Shown in pieces: positions 1 to 10,155 of a DNA stretch of 64,000 nt (position 1 is its first letter; each line of letters begins with the position of its first letter). Location: NCBI GenBank assembly GCA_946122785.1, contig CAMGYJ010000007.1, positions 7,890,909 to 7,954,908 on the forward strand, read 5' to 3'. The notes beneath the pieces are model-generated. The model was given only the letters and a program-made list of their open reading frames with translations. It was not told the origin of the DNA and did not search any database. The position numbers and the translations under genes were made by a program. This DNA is from Linum tenue. Taxonomy: Eukaryota > Streptophyta > Magnoliopsida > Malpighiales > Linaceae.

Positions 1-387
1 ATATGTGCGCGCGACCTTCGGAAGTGCGGGATAATCCGAAGACACGCCCGACTTGGTTGACCCATGACCCTTCGACCAGTGGGGCGCCTGGGTCCAGCTT
101 GCCCCCCATTCCACGCGTAACAATTTTCGCCTTTTCATATTGACTTCATCAGAAAATACCATTCGGCTTGGGGGGGCGCCTGAATTCACTTCATTCATTG
201 CCCTTGTGCCTTCCTTGACTCTAATGCGTCCGTTACAGCTTGCGCGTCCACCCCTCGCGCCCCTTATGCGATCGCTGTATTCCCCCCTCTTAGACACGTC
301 CATTGTAGTTCATGCGCCCCATTCTTGCTCTAAACGTCTCCTCGTTTCCCAGGCGCGCGACCGTACTTGCCGCCCCCACTCGGCATC

Positions 388-437
388 CGTTCAAAATTTG
401 AATTTCAAATTTCAAATTTAAAAAATTCAAATTTCAA
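388..437. repeat. A/T-rich repeated CAAATTTGAA motif
   Basis: About 50 bases of repeated, partly self-complementary ATTTCAAATTT/TTGAATTTC units. It lies about 70 bp upstream of the TATA box of the antisense gene, in an otherwise GC-richer element. It may be part of the promoter of that gene; this is inference. Confidence 0.55.
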
Positions 438-507
438 ACAGAGGGCGAGAATCTGCCCGTTAAACGCGTGCATATCTCGAGGCGATCTTTCGTCTCCCCC
501 TCTCCTC

Positions 508-518
508 TTATAAATATA
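508..518 (+). promoter_or_regulatory. TATA box for the antisense gene of the Tat element
   Basis: A good TATA sequence (TTATAAATATA) is followed by a pyrimidine-rich stretch (about 520-620, typical of plant transcription starts). It lies 140 bp upstream of the first ATG of the antisense gene at 658. This suggests the antisense gene is transcribed from its own internal promoter and not from the LTR. Confidence 0.55.
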
Positions 519-657
519 CACTATCTTCTCCTCCCTTCCTCATTCGTCCTCCCATTGCTTCTCTCTCTAGCTCTTATTTTCTCTTATTGCTCTCCCTTCT
601 CTCTAGCCCACGCGCCCTCCTCACTCTTATCTGTGCGCTCGTCTCGATTTTGCCAGC

Positions 658-3439
658 ATGTCTCATTCAGACTCTGGTGCCACCACTACTTCCGCGGAAA
701 AGGGCGGAAACTCGGCGCCCAGTGTGCTCGACGTGCTCGAGCAGCACCTGTCGCCCGACCCGCTTCGAAACCAAGATCAGCGGGCGCCTCGACCCCATAA
801 GGAGGCGCCTAAGAAGGCAACGTCCACCTCTTCTCCTGCGCCCCTCCACGCGGAGGCGCCTAAGAAGCCCACCTCCACCACTTCTCCTGCGCCCCTCAAC
901 GAGGAGGCGCCTACTACAGCAACGGCCTCGGATGCGCCCACCTCCACCACGCAGGCGCCTGAATCGACCAACCAGGGTAATGTCCCCTTTTCCTCTGCTT
1001 TTTAAATTTCCCATTGATTTCGAACCTTTGCTAGGCGCCCCCGATAGGTATTGGGTCCCTAGTATTGACCAAAGGCGCTTGGATCACTTTTAGGCTCCGC
1101 GCCTACCTCATCAGAGTCGAACGATGCGGCTGCCTCTCCTGTCTCCATTGATTCAGGCGCCCCCGAAGATGGGTCATTCAAGATAGTTGCCTGGGAAAAT
1201 ACATGGCCACAAGGGGAGGCGCCCGGTAACACCAGCAAACTGTCCGTGAGGCGTGCCAGGCCAAAGCACACTTCCACCATCAAGATAGCCGAAATGCACC
1301 GATTGATTACCTCCTGCAATCTGCCTCGCACATGGTCCTATGCGCCTGCATCTCCGATTGCCAGGGTGGGAGCAATCGGTCCACGGTGGCTCGGCATATA
1401 TAGGGAGTATTTCAAATTTGGGCTACGCTTTCCATTAGATTCGATTTTGGAGGGACTTCTCACCACATGCGCCTGTTCTATTGGGCGCCTATCTCCTTCG
1501 ATCTTTTTGATTCATGTCTTATTCAAGCTTAGGTGTCGGCAGCACAACATTGCCCCGACGTTTAAGCTCTTCCGGTAATTCTTCACTATGACCAGTAGTG
1601 ACAATTGCCTGTCTCTACAGAGGCGCCTAGATATTCCAGGTCACTTTGTAGAAGATTGCCCCAAGTTAGGGAGGAAGTGGTATAGGGGTTTCTTTTTCAT
1701 CAAGGCACGAGCAGAATCGTTTTATGAGAGCGGCGAGCGCTTCATACGTGATTGGGAAATAGGCAGTACCACACGCTTCAACGTGGAGGTAGAGTTATCC
1801 GATATTGAGAAAGAGCATGCGCGCCTATTATGCATGCATCCGGTGAACCTTAGTTCCACAGCTGCTAGGACTCCTGTCTTACACGAGTACTACGCCGACG
1901 GTAGGTGGGCGCCTAGTAGCGTATGCGTGTCATTAAAAAGTGTGAATGCGTTCATGTTGATTTACTTATGCATTACAATCATCCTGCCTTTACTTACTCG
2001 TTTGTGCTTTCCTGCAGGTGTGGATTTCACCACCATTGCCTCTTTTATGAGGACTCAACTGGAGGGCATGGGTCTGGATTACAAGGCGCCCGACTTCGGC
2101 GATAAAGGGAAAGGCGCTTCGAAGAAAGGGAAGGGCGCTTCGAAGAAAGAGAAGAGCAAGTCTTCCTCTTGCGGAGTTAAGGCCGATGCGCCTGCTGCCA
2201 CCAAGCAAGGGAAGAAGCGCTCAACTCCGCGGCGCATCAAACCACAGAAGGTGCCGAGTGCCCCCCGAGCAGAGGAAGAGGAGGCGCCTACCGACGTGCA
2301 ACTCGTCGAGGAGGCGCATACGGCCATCATCCCTTCTGAGCCCGAGTTGGACATCGACGATGTCCCTCTTGCGGCTAAATTGAAGAGGAAGCATGTGGAG
2401 GGGGAAGCTTCGGCGCCTAGCAAGAAGCAGCGCACCAGCGCGGAGGAACGAGTCCCAGCCTTTGTTGAAAAATGGCTACAACCACCAAGGCATAGGGTCA
2501 ACATCGAATGCTCGGACAGATCTGCTTTGGAGAGAGGCTCCGCGCTTGGGTTTGCCTTTCATGCGTCCGAGGTGCTGAGGGCGCCCAGCGGGGTTGACGG
2601 TCGGAATTTATGGGGAGAGGTCGCACGCCTGGGCGCCCAGGTATGTGGTTGTATACATACACCCTTCCGTACGCGTTGTATACATGTATCTTTTGTTGAC
2701 TTGTTATATTTCTCTTATTGATTTGCTTTGTTAGATGCTGTTCCTTGCAAAGAACGGCGAGATGGCGAATGAGGCGCTGCGCCTTGGAGAAGCGGAGGCT
2801 TGCAATTCTCTTAGCGTCATGAAGGATGACTTAGAGACTGCTCAAAGGCGCCAGGCGAAGCTAGCGGAGGCGTGCGAGCATGCCAACCTCGAGGCTGCAA
2901 AAGCGGCTTCCCTCGTCCAAAAATCCATCGATGAGGAGAAGCAGAAAGTGAAATTGGAGTATGAGGCCCAGCTCGAGACTGCTAGGAGGGCGCATCATGA
3001 GGAGGTTCCTAGGCTTATGAAGGAGAGGGACGATCTAGACAAGGAGGCGGGCGCCCAGCGGAGCGAGATTGACCTTCTTATCGAGGAGAAGAAGGCGTTG
3101 CAAAAGGAGAAGAAGATCTTAGCCCAGGAGAATAAGAAGCGCCAAGAGGAGCTGGAGGCGCTTAAAGCGAAGAAAGGTGTCCCCGAGGCGCCTACATCAG
3201 ACATGGCACTGAAGGCTCAGGCGTCACTCAACAGCATCCTCATTCTGAAGAGGAAGCTCGAAGCTGATCATCCCACCATCAACTGGGACGTGAAGGAGAT
3301 GGCCAACTATGTGATTGACTTTATGTCAAGTGGGCGCCCGATCGTCGACGTTGCGCCTGCGCCTCCCGAGGGATCTGCGGGTGAAGAGAGTTCGGATTCG
3401 GGCTCGGAGTCCGGTAGTGATTCGGAAGGAGACAAGTAG
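658..3439 (+). pseudogene. Antisense gene (aORF) of the Tat retrotransposon, gypsy-type transposon (PF04195-like) protein
   Basis: Four exons read in one frame through consensus junctions: 658-976, 1094-1900, 2018-2640 and 2735-3439 (2454 nt, 818 codons). The N-terminal part (exon 1 and start of exon 2) is Ala/Pro/Thr rich with repeated E-A-P tripeptides. The middle (about 1290-1900) has the FGLRFPLDSILE-type segment of the putative gypsy-type transposon family that plant Tat elements encode antisense to pol. Next come Lys-rich repeats (KGKGASKK), a KRKH...KKQR putative bipartite nuclear signal near 2380-2430, and a long Glu/Lys/Ala coiled coil (2760-3190). The C-terminus is acidic (SDSGSESGSDSEGD). 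One in-frame TAA at 1576-1578 breaks the protein, so it is called a pseudogene here. The function of this family is unknown. The intron assignment is a prediction; exon phases agree at all three junctions. Confidence 0.72.
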
Positions 3440-4049
3440 AGGGACCATTTTCTTTATTGTTTGCAACTAGCTTTTGAGTCTCTATTTCCTTCCCTTGTGC
3501 ACACCTTGCAGAACTCATGTGCGCCTGTTACTGTGCGCCTTGTTTGATCATCATGTTGCTCCTCTTTCATTTTGCTTTCCTAACATTTTTATAATCTACG
3601 CCTCTAGATTTTATCGTTACCTTACTCTCGAGCCTTAATCAAATTCTGCTAAATCGGCTAGTATGGGGCGCATTCTTTTTACTGAGGGCACAAGTGTTGG
3701 GTGCGAGGGCGCATTACGTGTGGGGCACATTTTTTTTATCTCCCATTGAGGGCACAAGTGTTGGGTGCGAGGGCGCATTACATGTGGGGCGCATTTAAGG
3801 GCACAAGAAATGGGTGCGAGAGACAAGTTAAAAGAGTATCAATGTATATGTATATATTCCACTTTCAAAAAGAAAACCTTGGGGCGCTATTTTCGGGCGC
3901 TTTAAGTATCCCGGGCGCTTGAAAGGCGCTTTACATAAATATTAAAGGGCGCTATTTCCGGGCGCTTGCAGTAATATGGGCGCACGTATGCGCATCTCCC
4001 TACTCTTACCAAAAAACTCCCCAAGGCTTGGTACCTTCCTCCTCCGCCA
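3440..4049. repeat. Spacer between aORF and pol with tandem GGGCGC-rich repeats
   Basis: This is non-coding spacer inside the Tat element, between the convergent ends of the aORF and pol. From about 3664 to 3830 a unit of roughly 60 bp (ACTGAGGGCACAAGTGTTGG core, then GCGAGGGCGCATTACGTGTG) occurs twice, with a shorter third part. From 3880 to 3970 short GGGCGCT units recur. Both gene ends point into this spacer, so it may hold polyadenylation signals for both; none was identified with confidence. Confidence 0.6.
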
Positions 4050-6255
4050 TCACTCACTAGGTGCCCCTTCCGACTCTCTATCCTCCTCCTCTGCCGTTTT
4101 TGCTTCCTTAAGCCCGTACCTTCGCAGGTTTTGCGCATTCCAGGTTCTTTTGACTTTCTTCCCCGACAAGTGCTCCAGCTTGAACGTGCCCGGTCCGACT
4201 ACCTCTTGCACACGATACGACCCTTTCCACTTTGGTGCCAACTTCCCTTCGGTGGCTTTTGGGCGAAAGTCACGCTTCAGAACCAAGCTCCCGGCCACTA
4301 TGTCATGCGGACGCATCTTCTTGTTGTAGTACCGGGCAACCTGCGCCTTCATTGCCTCCAGGCGCAGGGCGGCTCTTTCACGGCGTTCGTCAAGGAGATC
4401 CAATTCATTGATCCGCTCCTGCCCCTCCATCGACTCCTCCCTATGCGCCATCCGAAAGGTCGGAATGCGCACCTCCACCGGCAACACTGCCTCACTTCCA
4501 TATGTCAGCGCAAAGGGCGTGTCTCCTGTTGCAACTTTGAAAGTGGTTCTATGCGCCCATAGGACGCTTGGAAGTTCCTCTACCTAGTTCCCCTTGGCTT
4601 ATGTGAGCCTAGTATGCAGGCCATGCAATATGCTTTTGTTGGCCGCCTCAGCTTGCCCGTTTGCTTGTGGGTAAGCCACGGAAGAGAACCTCAGGACCAC
4701 TCCATTTTCGTCGCAGAAGTCAATGAACTTCTTGCAATCAAACTGCTTGCCATGGTCGGTGATGATCGATTCTGGCAGCCCGAACTTGTGAAAATGTTCC
4801 TTCTTGTGAACTCCGCACTTGCACTTCCGTGATAGTTGCCAATGGTTCCGCCTCAATCCACTTGGTAAAGTAGTCGATAACCACAATAAGATACTTGAAC
4901 TGCTCGGGCGCCTTGGGGAAGGGTCCCAGCAGATCCATCCCCCATTGGGCGAAGGGCCAGGCGCCCACATTCCCCTGCATTGGTGCCGCCGGCACATGTA
5001 TATCGTTGGCATGAATTTGACATTGATGACACGCAGCCACGTGTTTCCCGGCGTCAGCTCTCATCGTCGGCCAGTAATATCCCTGCCTTAGCAGCACCTT
5101 TTCCAGGCTCCGGGCGCCTGCATGCATCCCACACGTTCCTTGATGTACTTCCGTGATAGCCTTTTGACCTTCAGCTTCTGTGAGACAACGTAGGTATGCG
5201 CCCGAATGGGACCTCTTGTATAGCACTCCCTCCATAATGACACACCGGGCCGCCTTTCTTCTCAAACGCCAAGCCTCCTTTGGGTCTTCCGGGACCACAC
5301 CCTGCGTTAGGAACAACGTGATAGGCGCCATCCACCCATCCATTGCTCCCACGAGAATCGACGCCATCACCCTCTCCTCACGCGGTGCCTCCTTGGTCAC
5401 TATTACCTTCCTGTCTTCTCCAAAATCCAATGTCGTAGCCAATTTGGATAGGGCATCTGCATGAGCGTTCTCCTCCCTTGGAATATGCGTGAACGTAGCC
5501 TCCCGAAACCACGCACACTTTTCTATGACAGAACGGACGTACGCGCCTAGCGCCTCCTCTTTGACCTCATACACATCGTTCAACTGGTTGACCACCAGCG
5601 CTGAGTCGGTTTGGACATTAACCTTCTGGGCGCCTAGCTCCCTTGCCATGTGAAGCCCTACTAACACAGCCTCATACTCCGCCGCATTGTTCGTCTTAAG
5701 GGTTGCAAATCGCAGAGCGACTTCATGCATGGCGCCCAGGGGGCTGATCAGCACAATACCCGCTCCCGCGCCAGCTCGACTTGCGGCTCCATCCACCTGA
5801 ACTTGCCAACACTCTTCCACGCCGCTTCCCATATCAACTACTCCTTCGGCCACGAAATCAGCCAACACTTGAGCCTTTATGGCTGGTCGGGGCGCATAGC
5901 TCACGTCGAATTCGCTCAGCTGAACAGCCCACTTAACCAGGCGCCCGGACACATCCATGGACCCCAAGACCGTTCTGAGAGGTAAATTTGTGAGCACGAC
6001 GATGCTATGAGCCTGGAAGTAGGGCCTGAGTTTGTTTGCCGCCATTACCACCGCCAGCGCCGCCTTCTCAATAGGCGCATACCTCGTTTCGTGCACCACC
6101 ATGGTACGACTTACATAGTACACCGGTCGATCCTCATTCGTTGACGGATCTCGAGACACCAACACCGCACTCACAGCAATCCGGGAGACCGCAATGTACA
6201 GATATAGAGTCTCTTTAGGCCTGGGCGCCGTCATCACCGTAGGCGCGATCAGCAA
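4050..6255 (-). pseudogene. pol C-terminal part: RNase H, second (archaeal-type) RNase H, integrase
   Basis: The frame 6255-4738 starts with the gypsy RNase H (LYLYIAVS, ADFVAEG). It then has a second RNase H with D, E and D catalytic positions in VDGAAS, NNAAEYEAVL and QTDSALV, the archaeal-type RNase H known from the Tat lineage. Next is the integrase zinc region (H..H..C..C in GTCGMHAG and ACHQCQIH) and the first catalytic Asp (GMDLLGPF). Near 4820 the frame changes. The continuation 5012-4599 has TDHGKQFD and AYPQANGQAE of the integrase core. Two in-frame stops follow (TAA 4599-4601, TAG 4584-4586). The last part (4487-4050) has the GPY/F-type integrase C-terminus (KWKGSYRVQEVVGPGTFKL). 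At the right end it is one base out of frame with the RT part. Confidence 0.92.
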
Positions 6256-9023
6256 CTTTTTAGATCCCCGAAGGCCTCATCGCACTCCTCCGTCCATTTA
6301 AATTTGCTGGCCTTCTTCAATGTTCGGAAGAAAGGGGCGCCTCTATCCGAGGACCTCGGAATGAAGCGCCCAAGTGCTGCCAAACTTCCCGTCAACCCCT
6401 GCACCTCCTTCGGTGTTCGGGGAGGCGTCAACCTCATAATTGCTTCAACTTGCTTGGGGTTGGCTTCAATTCCTCTCTTCGTGATCATGAATCCCAAGAA
6501 CTTGCCGGCCTCCGCAAGGAACACACATTTCTGTGGGTTTAGTCGCAGGTTGTATGAGCGCATAGTCTCAAACGTTTCACGCAAGTCCAAAATGTGGTCT
6601 TGGCGCCTCTTACTTTGCACGATCAAATCGTCGACGTATGCCTCCACGTTCCTTCCCAACTGCTTCCGAAAAATTTGATTCACCATGCGCTGATACGTGG
6701 CGCCTGCATTCTTCAATCCAAATGCCATCACTTTATAGCAGAAGTTACCAAAGGGTGTCATGAAGGCGGTCTTTGCTCTATCCTCCTCCATGGGAATTTG
6801 ATGATACCCCGAAAACATATCAAGGAAGCTGAGCGCCTCATGGTAGGCCGTGACGTCCACAAGTATATCAATGCGTGACATTGGGTAGGCGTCTGTTGGG
6901 CACGCCCGGTTAAGGTTTGTGAAATCCACACACATCCTCCAATCCCCCGACGGCTTTGGGATGAACACCACGTTTGATAGCCACGTGATGTATCTGGCCT
7001 CTTCAACGAACCCAACCTCGAGCAATTTATCGACTTCCTTCCTTAGAGCTTCTTCCTTCTCTTGAGTCAAATTCCTTCGCTTTTGCTGGACAGGCTTCTT
7101 TCCTTCCTCGATGGCCAATCGATGCGCCGCCACATCTGGCGACACTCCCGGCATGTTCTGGGGGCTCCAAGCGAATAACTCCCTGAATTCTCGCAACAAT
7201 TCGATCAAGGGCGCCCTCATGTGCTCAGGAGCCTGTGCTGACACTCGTACCTGCCTGTCCGGGCGCCCTTCTTCGATCGGTACCCTGAACTCATCATCCA
7301 TAGGCTCTGCTCTAGGCGCCTCCTCCGGCCGAATATCTATGTTGTTCACTCGGTGCCTCCGCGCGCCCTTCCTTCTTCCTTCCTCTTCTCGTGCATAGCG
7401 GGGGGCGCCTTCTCCCCTTGAAATTCCTATGCCTTGTGGGGCGACGAACTTCAACGTTTGGTGGCAAGTCGAGGCTACCCCATTGAATAACGCCAACAGG
7501 GGTCTTCCCAGTATGACGTTGTACGGTGAGGGGCAATCCACTATCCCAAACTCCACGGCATGTGTCACTCGATGCACTTCGTCGCCCAATGTTACCGGGA
7601 GGCGCACGCGCCCGATCACATGGGCAGGCGCCCCCGAAAACCCTATGAGCACCGAATCAGAGGGGCTTACCAATTCCGGCGCCAGCTGCATGCGCTCAAA
7701 CGTGCTTTTGAACAAAACATCCATCGAACTTCCCGTATCCACCAACATCCTCTTGACCTTACACCCTGCAATGATTCCCTGTATCTCTAAGGCTTCCTCT
7801 GAGGGTACTTGACACGCTTCATCCGCCTCCTGATTAAAGCATATTTGCACTGCCGCCTTCGCCTCCACAGATGCAGCTCGGAGGCGCCTAGACCTGTCCA
7901 ACTTGTCCCGCAAATCGACGGTTCCGGTTATGGATTCCACCGTGAGTCTAACCCGGTTGGGTTCCCCTTCTTGATTCAGCTCGAACGGAGGCGGGGGTAT
8001 TTCAAGTGGAGGAGGGAGGGTCTCAAGCGCAGGGAGATTACCAGGCGCCTGTTGCATGATGGGATGGGTAGGCGCTTTTGGTTCAGTTACCACAGCAGGC
8101 GCCGACCTCGTCTCTCTTGCGAAATACGTGCGGTGAGTCCTCTCTTCCGTCTTTCTTATGAAGTCGTTGAGCATTCCTCGGTCGGCTAACGTCTGCAACT
8201 CCGATTTCAGTTGGTAGCAATCGGCCGTATGATGCCCCTTATCCCGATGAAAGTCACAATACCGATCAAGGTTCCGCTCGTTTGGTTGCCCACGCATAGG
8301 TCCCGGCCAACGCACATGGTATCCCCGGTCCTTCACGTATTGCAGAATGTTTTTCAGAGAGTCGTTATATTCCGTGAAATTTCCCGCACTCCTGGGTGGT
8401 GGGCGCTGACTCTCCATCCTCCTTTGCGGAGCGTTGTTCATAATGAATGGCCTCGGCGCCTGGCGCCCCTCAACTTCTTCCCTACCAACGTGCCTCTTCT
8501 CTTCCCTCCTCGCGGCCAACGTTTCCTCCAAGGCAATAACTTTCTGAACCCTTCGATCCAGATCTTCAGTCGACACTACGGCCCTCTTGGACAGCACCCG
8601 ACACAACTCCTCACTATTCGTGCACTCCTCCAGACACACTCCCAAGACTGGTGGTTGCACATCCTTCACGGCCATAGCGACCGAAATCCATCGGTCATAG
8701 AATTCTCTAAGCGCCTCCCCCTCTCTCTGCTTGATTTTGAACAAAGCGCCTATAGTCAACGTCCGCCGCTTGCGGCTAGCAAACTTGGACAAGAATAGCT
8801 CTGCAAATTGTTCAAAGCACTCGATGCGCCCCTCTTCCAACTGGTGATACCAATCCAAGACTACTCCTGCGAATGTCGAAGGAAACACCTTACACAGCGT
8901 GGCATCCGTGCTATTGTACAATTGCATCTTCGTGAAATAGCTATTTAGGTGATCTTCTGGGTCAGTGACTCCATCATAGCTGTTCAGCGGTGGGACGGTA
9001 GTTCCTGCTGGTTCCATTAACAC
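6249..9023 (-). pseudogene. gag-protease-reverse transcriptase part of the Tat element
   Basis: The open frame has 924 codons. Residues about 40-120 are a retrotransposon gag domain (FPSTFAGVVLDWYHQL). A Cys/His cluster at 256-270 (CDFHRDKGHHTADC) is the zinc-finger-like part. The aspartic protease active site is DTGSS at 429-433 with ILGRP at 504-508. The RT follows, with the LPKPSGDWRMCVDF-type region, the FSGYHQIPM block and the catalytic YVDD at 796-799. The frame ends at 6249, in the loop before RNase H, where a run of five A (minus strand) appears one base short relative to the RNase H frame. Upstream it is in phase with the 9503-9078 fragment and separated from it by one stop, so gag is also broken. 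Confidence 0.93.
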
Positions 9024-9077
9024 GCTTTGCGCTAAGGGTTGTCTGATCCCAAAGCGCCTGGCCTGACGTTTGGGCGT

Positions 9078-9503
9078 TCATGGATTCTGCTCTTCCAGAG
9101 CCGGGACGGCCCACTCTCCTGGCGCCCTCCACACGCCCGGGCGCCTAGGTGGTGTTACCTCAGGATTGTGGCACTCATAGCCCGGGCGCCCATACTCGCT
9201 AACCTCCGAATCATCTATGAGCCTATCCCGCTCCCTCACCGGGGGGCTATATTCCCTTGTATCAACGCTCCTTCCGCCCTCCAATTCCCTCCGAAGCATT
9301 GCTATTGCTCGGTCTTGGTCAACAATAATCTTGAACAGCTCTCTCTTTGACAATGAATCACTCTCCATAGATGGGCGCTCATGGCTTTCGTCCTCTGCGT
9401 CCATGCTCACTACCGGGCTTGACCGCCGCTCACTCCCCTCCTGACTGGAATTCTCCGTTCCCGCATCCTCGGCGCCTACATTTCCAACATTCAAGTCTTC
9501 CAT
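9078..9503 (-). pseudogene. gag N-terminal fragment of the Tat element
   Basis: A 141-codon frame begins 22 bases downstream of the primer binding site, at MEDLNVGNVG. It is rich in Glu, Ser and Arg (SKRELFKIIVDQDRAIAMLR is a short coiled-coil-like part). It ends at a TGA at 9078-9080 that is in the same frame as the longer gag-pol frame starting at 9023. The two are therefore one gag cut by a nonsense codon. Confidence 0.8.
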
Positions 9504-9524
9504 CTTTCTTAACTTGCCGAACGC

Positions 9525-9542
9525 CCCCTATCTGGCGCGCCA
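9525..9542 (-). other. Primer binding site of the Tat element
   Basis: On the minus strand the sequence two bases after the LTR end reads TGGCGCGCCAGATAGGGG. It starts with the TGG expected opposite a tRNA CCA end, at the position of an LTR-retrotransposon PBS. The tRNA was not identified. Confidence 0.65.
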
Positions 9543-9750
9543 ATTGTTGATGCCACAATACTCTCTCTTCCACGTGCCTCCACCACGATTCCACGCCGAG
9601 CGCTTGAACCCTGCAGGACGGGCGCCTAGAGGGCTAGACCCGTCCGTTAGCACTCCAACGATCAAGTCAGGAGCAACTCTAGAGAGAGAAGTGAAGAAAG
9701 AAGTTTAGTGTGAGAAAGACCGACCTGCTTAAATGCTACCTACCGAGTGC

Positions 9751-9760
9751 TATTTATACT
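9751..9760 (-). promoter_or_regulatory. TATA box of the Tat LTR
   Basis: The minus strand reads AGTATAAATA. Transcription would start about 30 bases downstream, near 9720, defining R and U5 before the PBS. Confidence 0.65.
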
Positions 9761-10023
9761 ACCCGAGCTCCTCAACCACCTTCCGACCAACTCCTGCCAC
9801 AAAGCCTTACGTCATTCCCTCATTAAATGCCTGGTCTGGTCCAACGCCTACGCGCCTACACGTGGCACGCTGTCCATCTTCCACGTCGGGGCGCATAGGG
9901 GGACCACTTGCCTCGTGGCGCCCTTCTGATTCCACTCGTCCGTACTTCCTTGTCTGCGAGTCTATTTTGTCGCTATGCGCCCCTCTTCCCTTGAGACTGC
10001 CTAGGTCATGCCCTAGGGAGGCC

Positions 10024-10155
10024 ATGAATGGGCTCCAAGCCCAACAGGCTTTTTGACTCTCATGGGCTTTTCTCTACTTCCCCAAATAGCCATAAATGGG
10101 CTTCGGGCCCAACAGGCTTTTTAACTTTTATGGGTTCTTCTCTACTATCCCAACA
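10024..10155. repeat. Tandem duplication at the outer end of the Tat LTR
   Basis: Two units of about 63 bp, each starting ATGGGCT and containing GCCCAACAGGCTTTTT and ATGGG..TTCTCTACT, lie in direct order (10024-10086 and 10093-10155). Such duplications in U3 are common in LTRs and may multiply regulatory sites. Confidence 0.7.

Larger units (their letters stand above)
1..10155 (-). mobile_element. Ty3/gypsy LTR retrotransposon, Tat lineage, 3' end off window
   Basis: This is a minus-strand Ty3/gypsy element. Reading down from the right it has an LTR (9545-10155), a primer binding site, gag, a DTGSS protease, an RT with YVDD, a gypsy RNase H, a second RNase H and an integrase with an HHCC region. 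An antisense gene lies between pol and the missing 3' LTR. Two RNase H modules plus an antisense ORF in that position are known marks of the Tat (TatI-III/Ogre/Retand/RIRE2-type) lineage. The copy is degenerate: stops at 9078-9080, 4599-4601 and 4584-4586, a one-base frame change near 6250 and another near 4820. It cannot make an intact polyprotein. The left LTR is not seen, so neither the TSD nor LTR divergence can be judged. Confidence 0.93.
9545..10155 (-). repeat. 5' LTR of the Tat element
   Basis: The segment starts TGTTG and ends CAACA, the short inverted termini expected of an LTR. It abuts the PBS on the gag side. On the minus strand it has a TATA box (9751-9760), followed by a leader that runs to the gag start. 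The outer boundary at 10155 was chosen because CCCAACA gives the matching terminus. Two earlier CCCAACA copies (within 10024-10115) are alternatives, so the boundary may be about 40-110 bp shorter. Confidence 0.75.

Noticed and set aside
587..1093. Long open frames on both strands opposite exon 1 of the antisense gene
   Set aside because: They are Arg/Gly/Leu-rich shadow frames created by the GGCGCC-rich composition. Only the frame at 658 gives spliced continuity with the rest of the gene.
6240..6262. Programmed minus-one frameshift between RT and RNase H of the Tat element
   Set aside because: Tat elements normally read through here. The A run being one base short, together with several other lesions in the same copy, favours a simple deletion or a sequence error.
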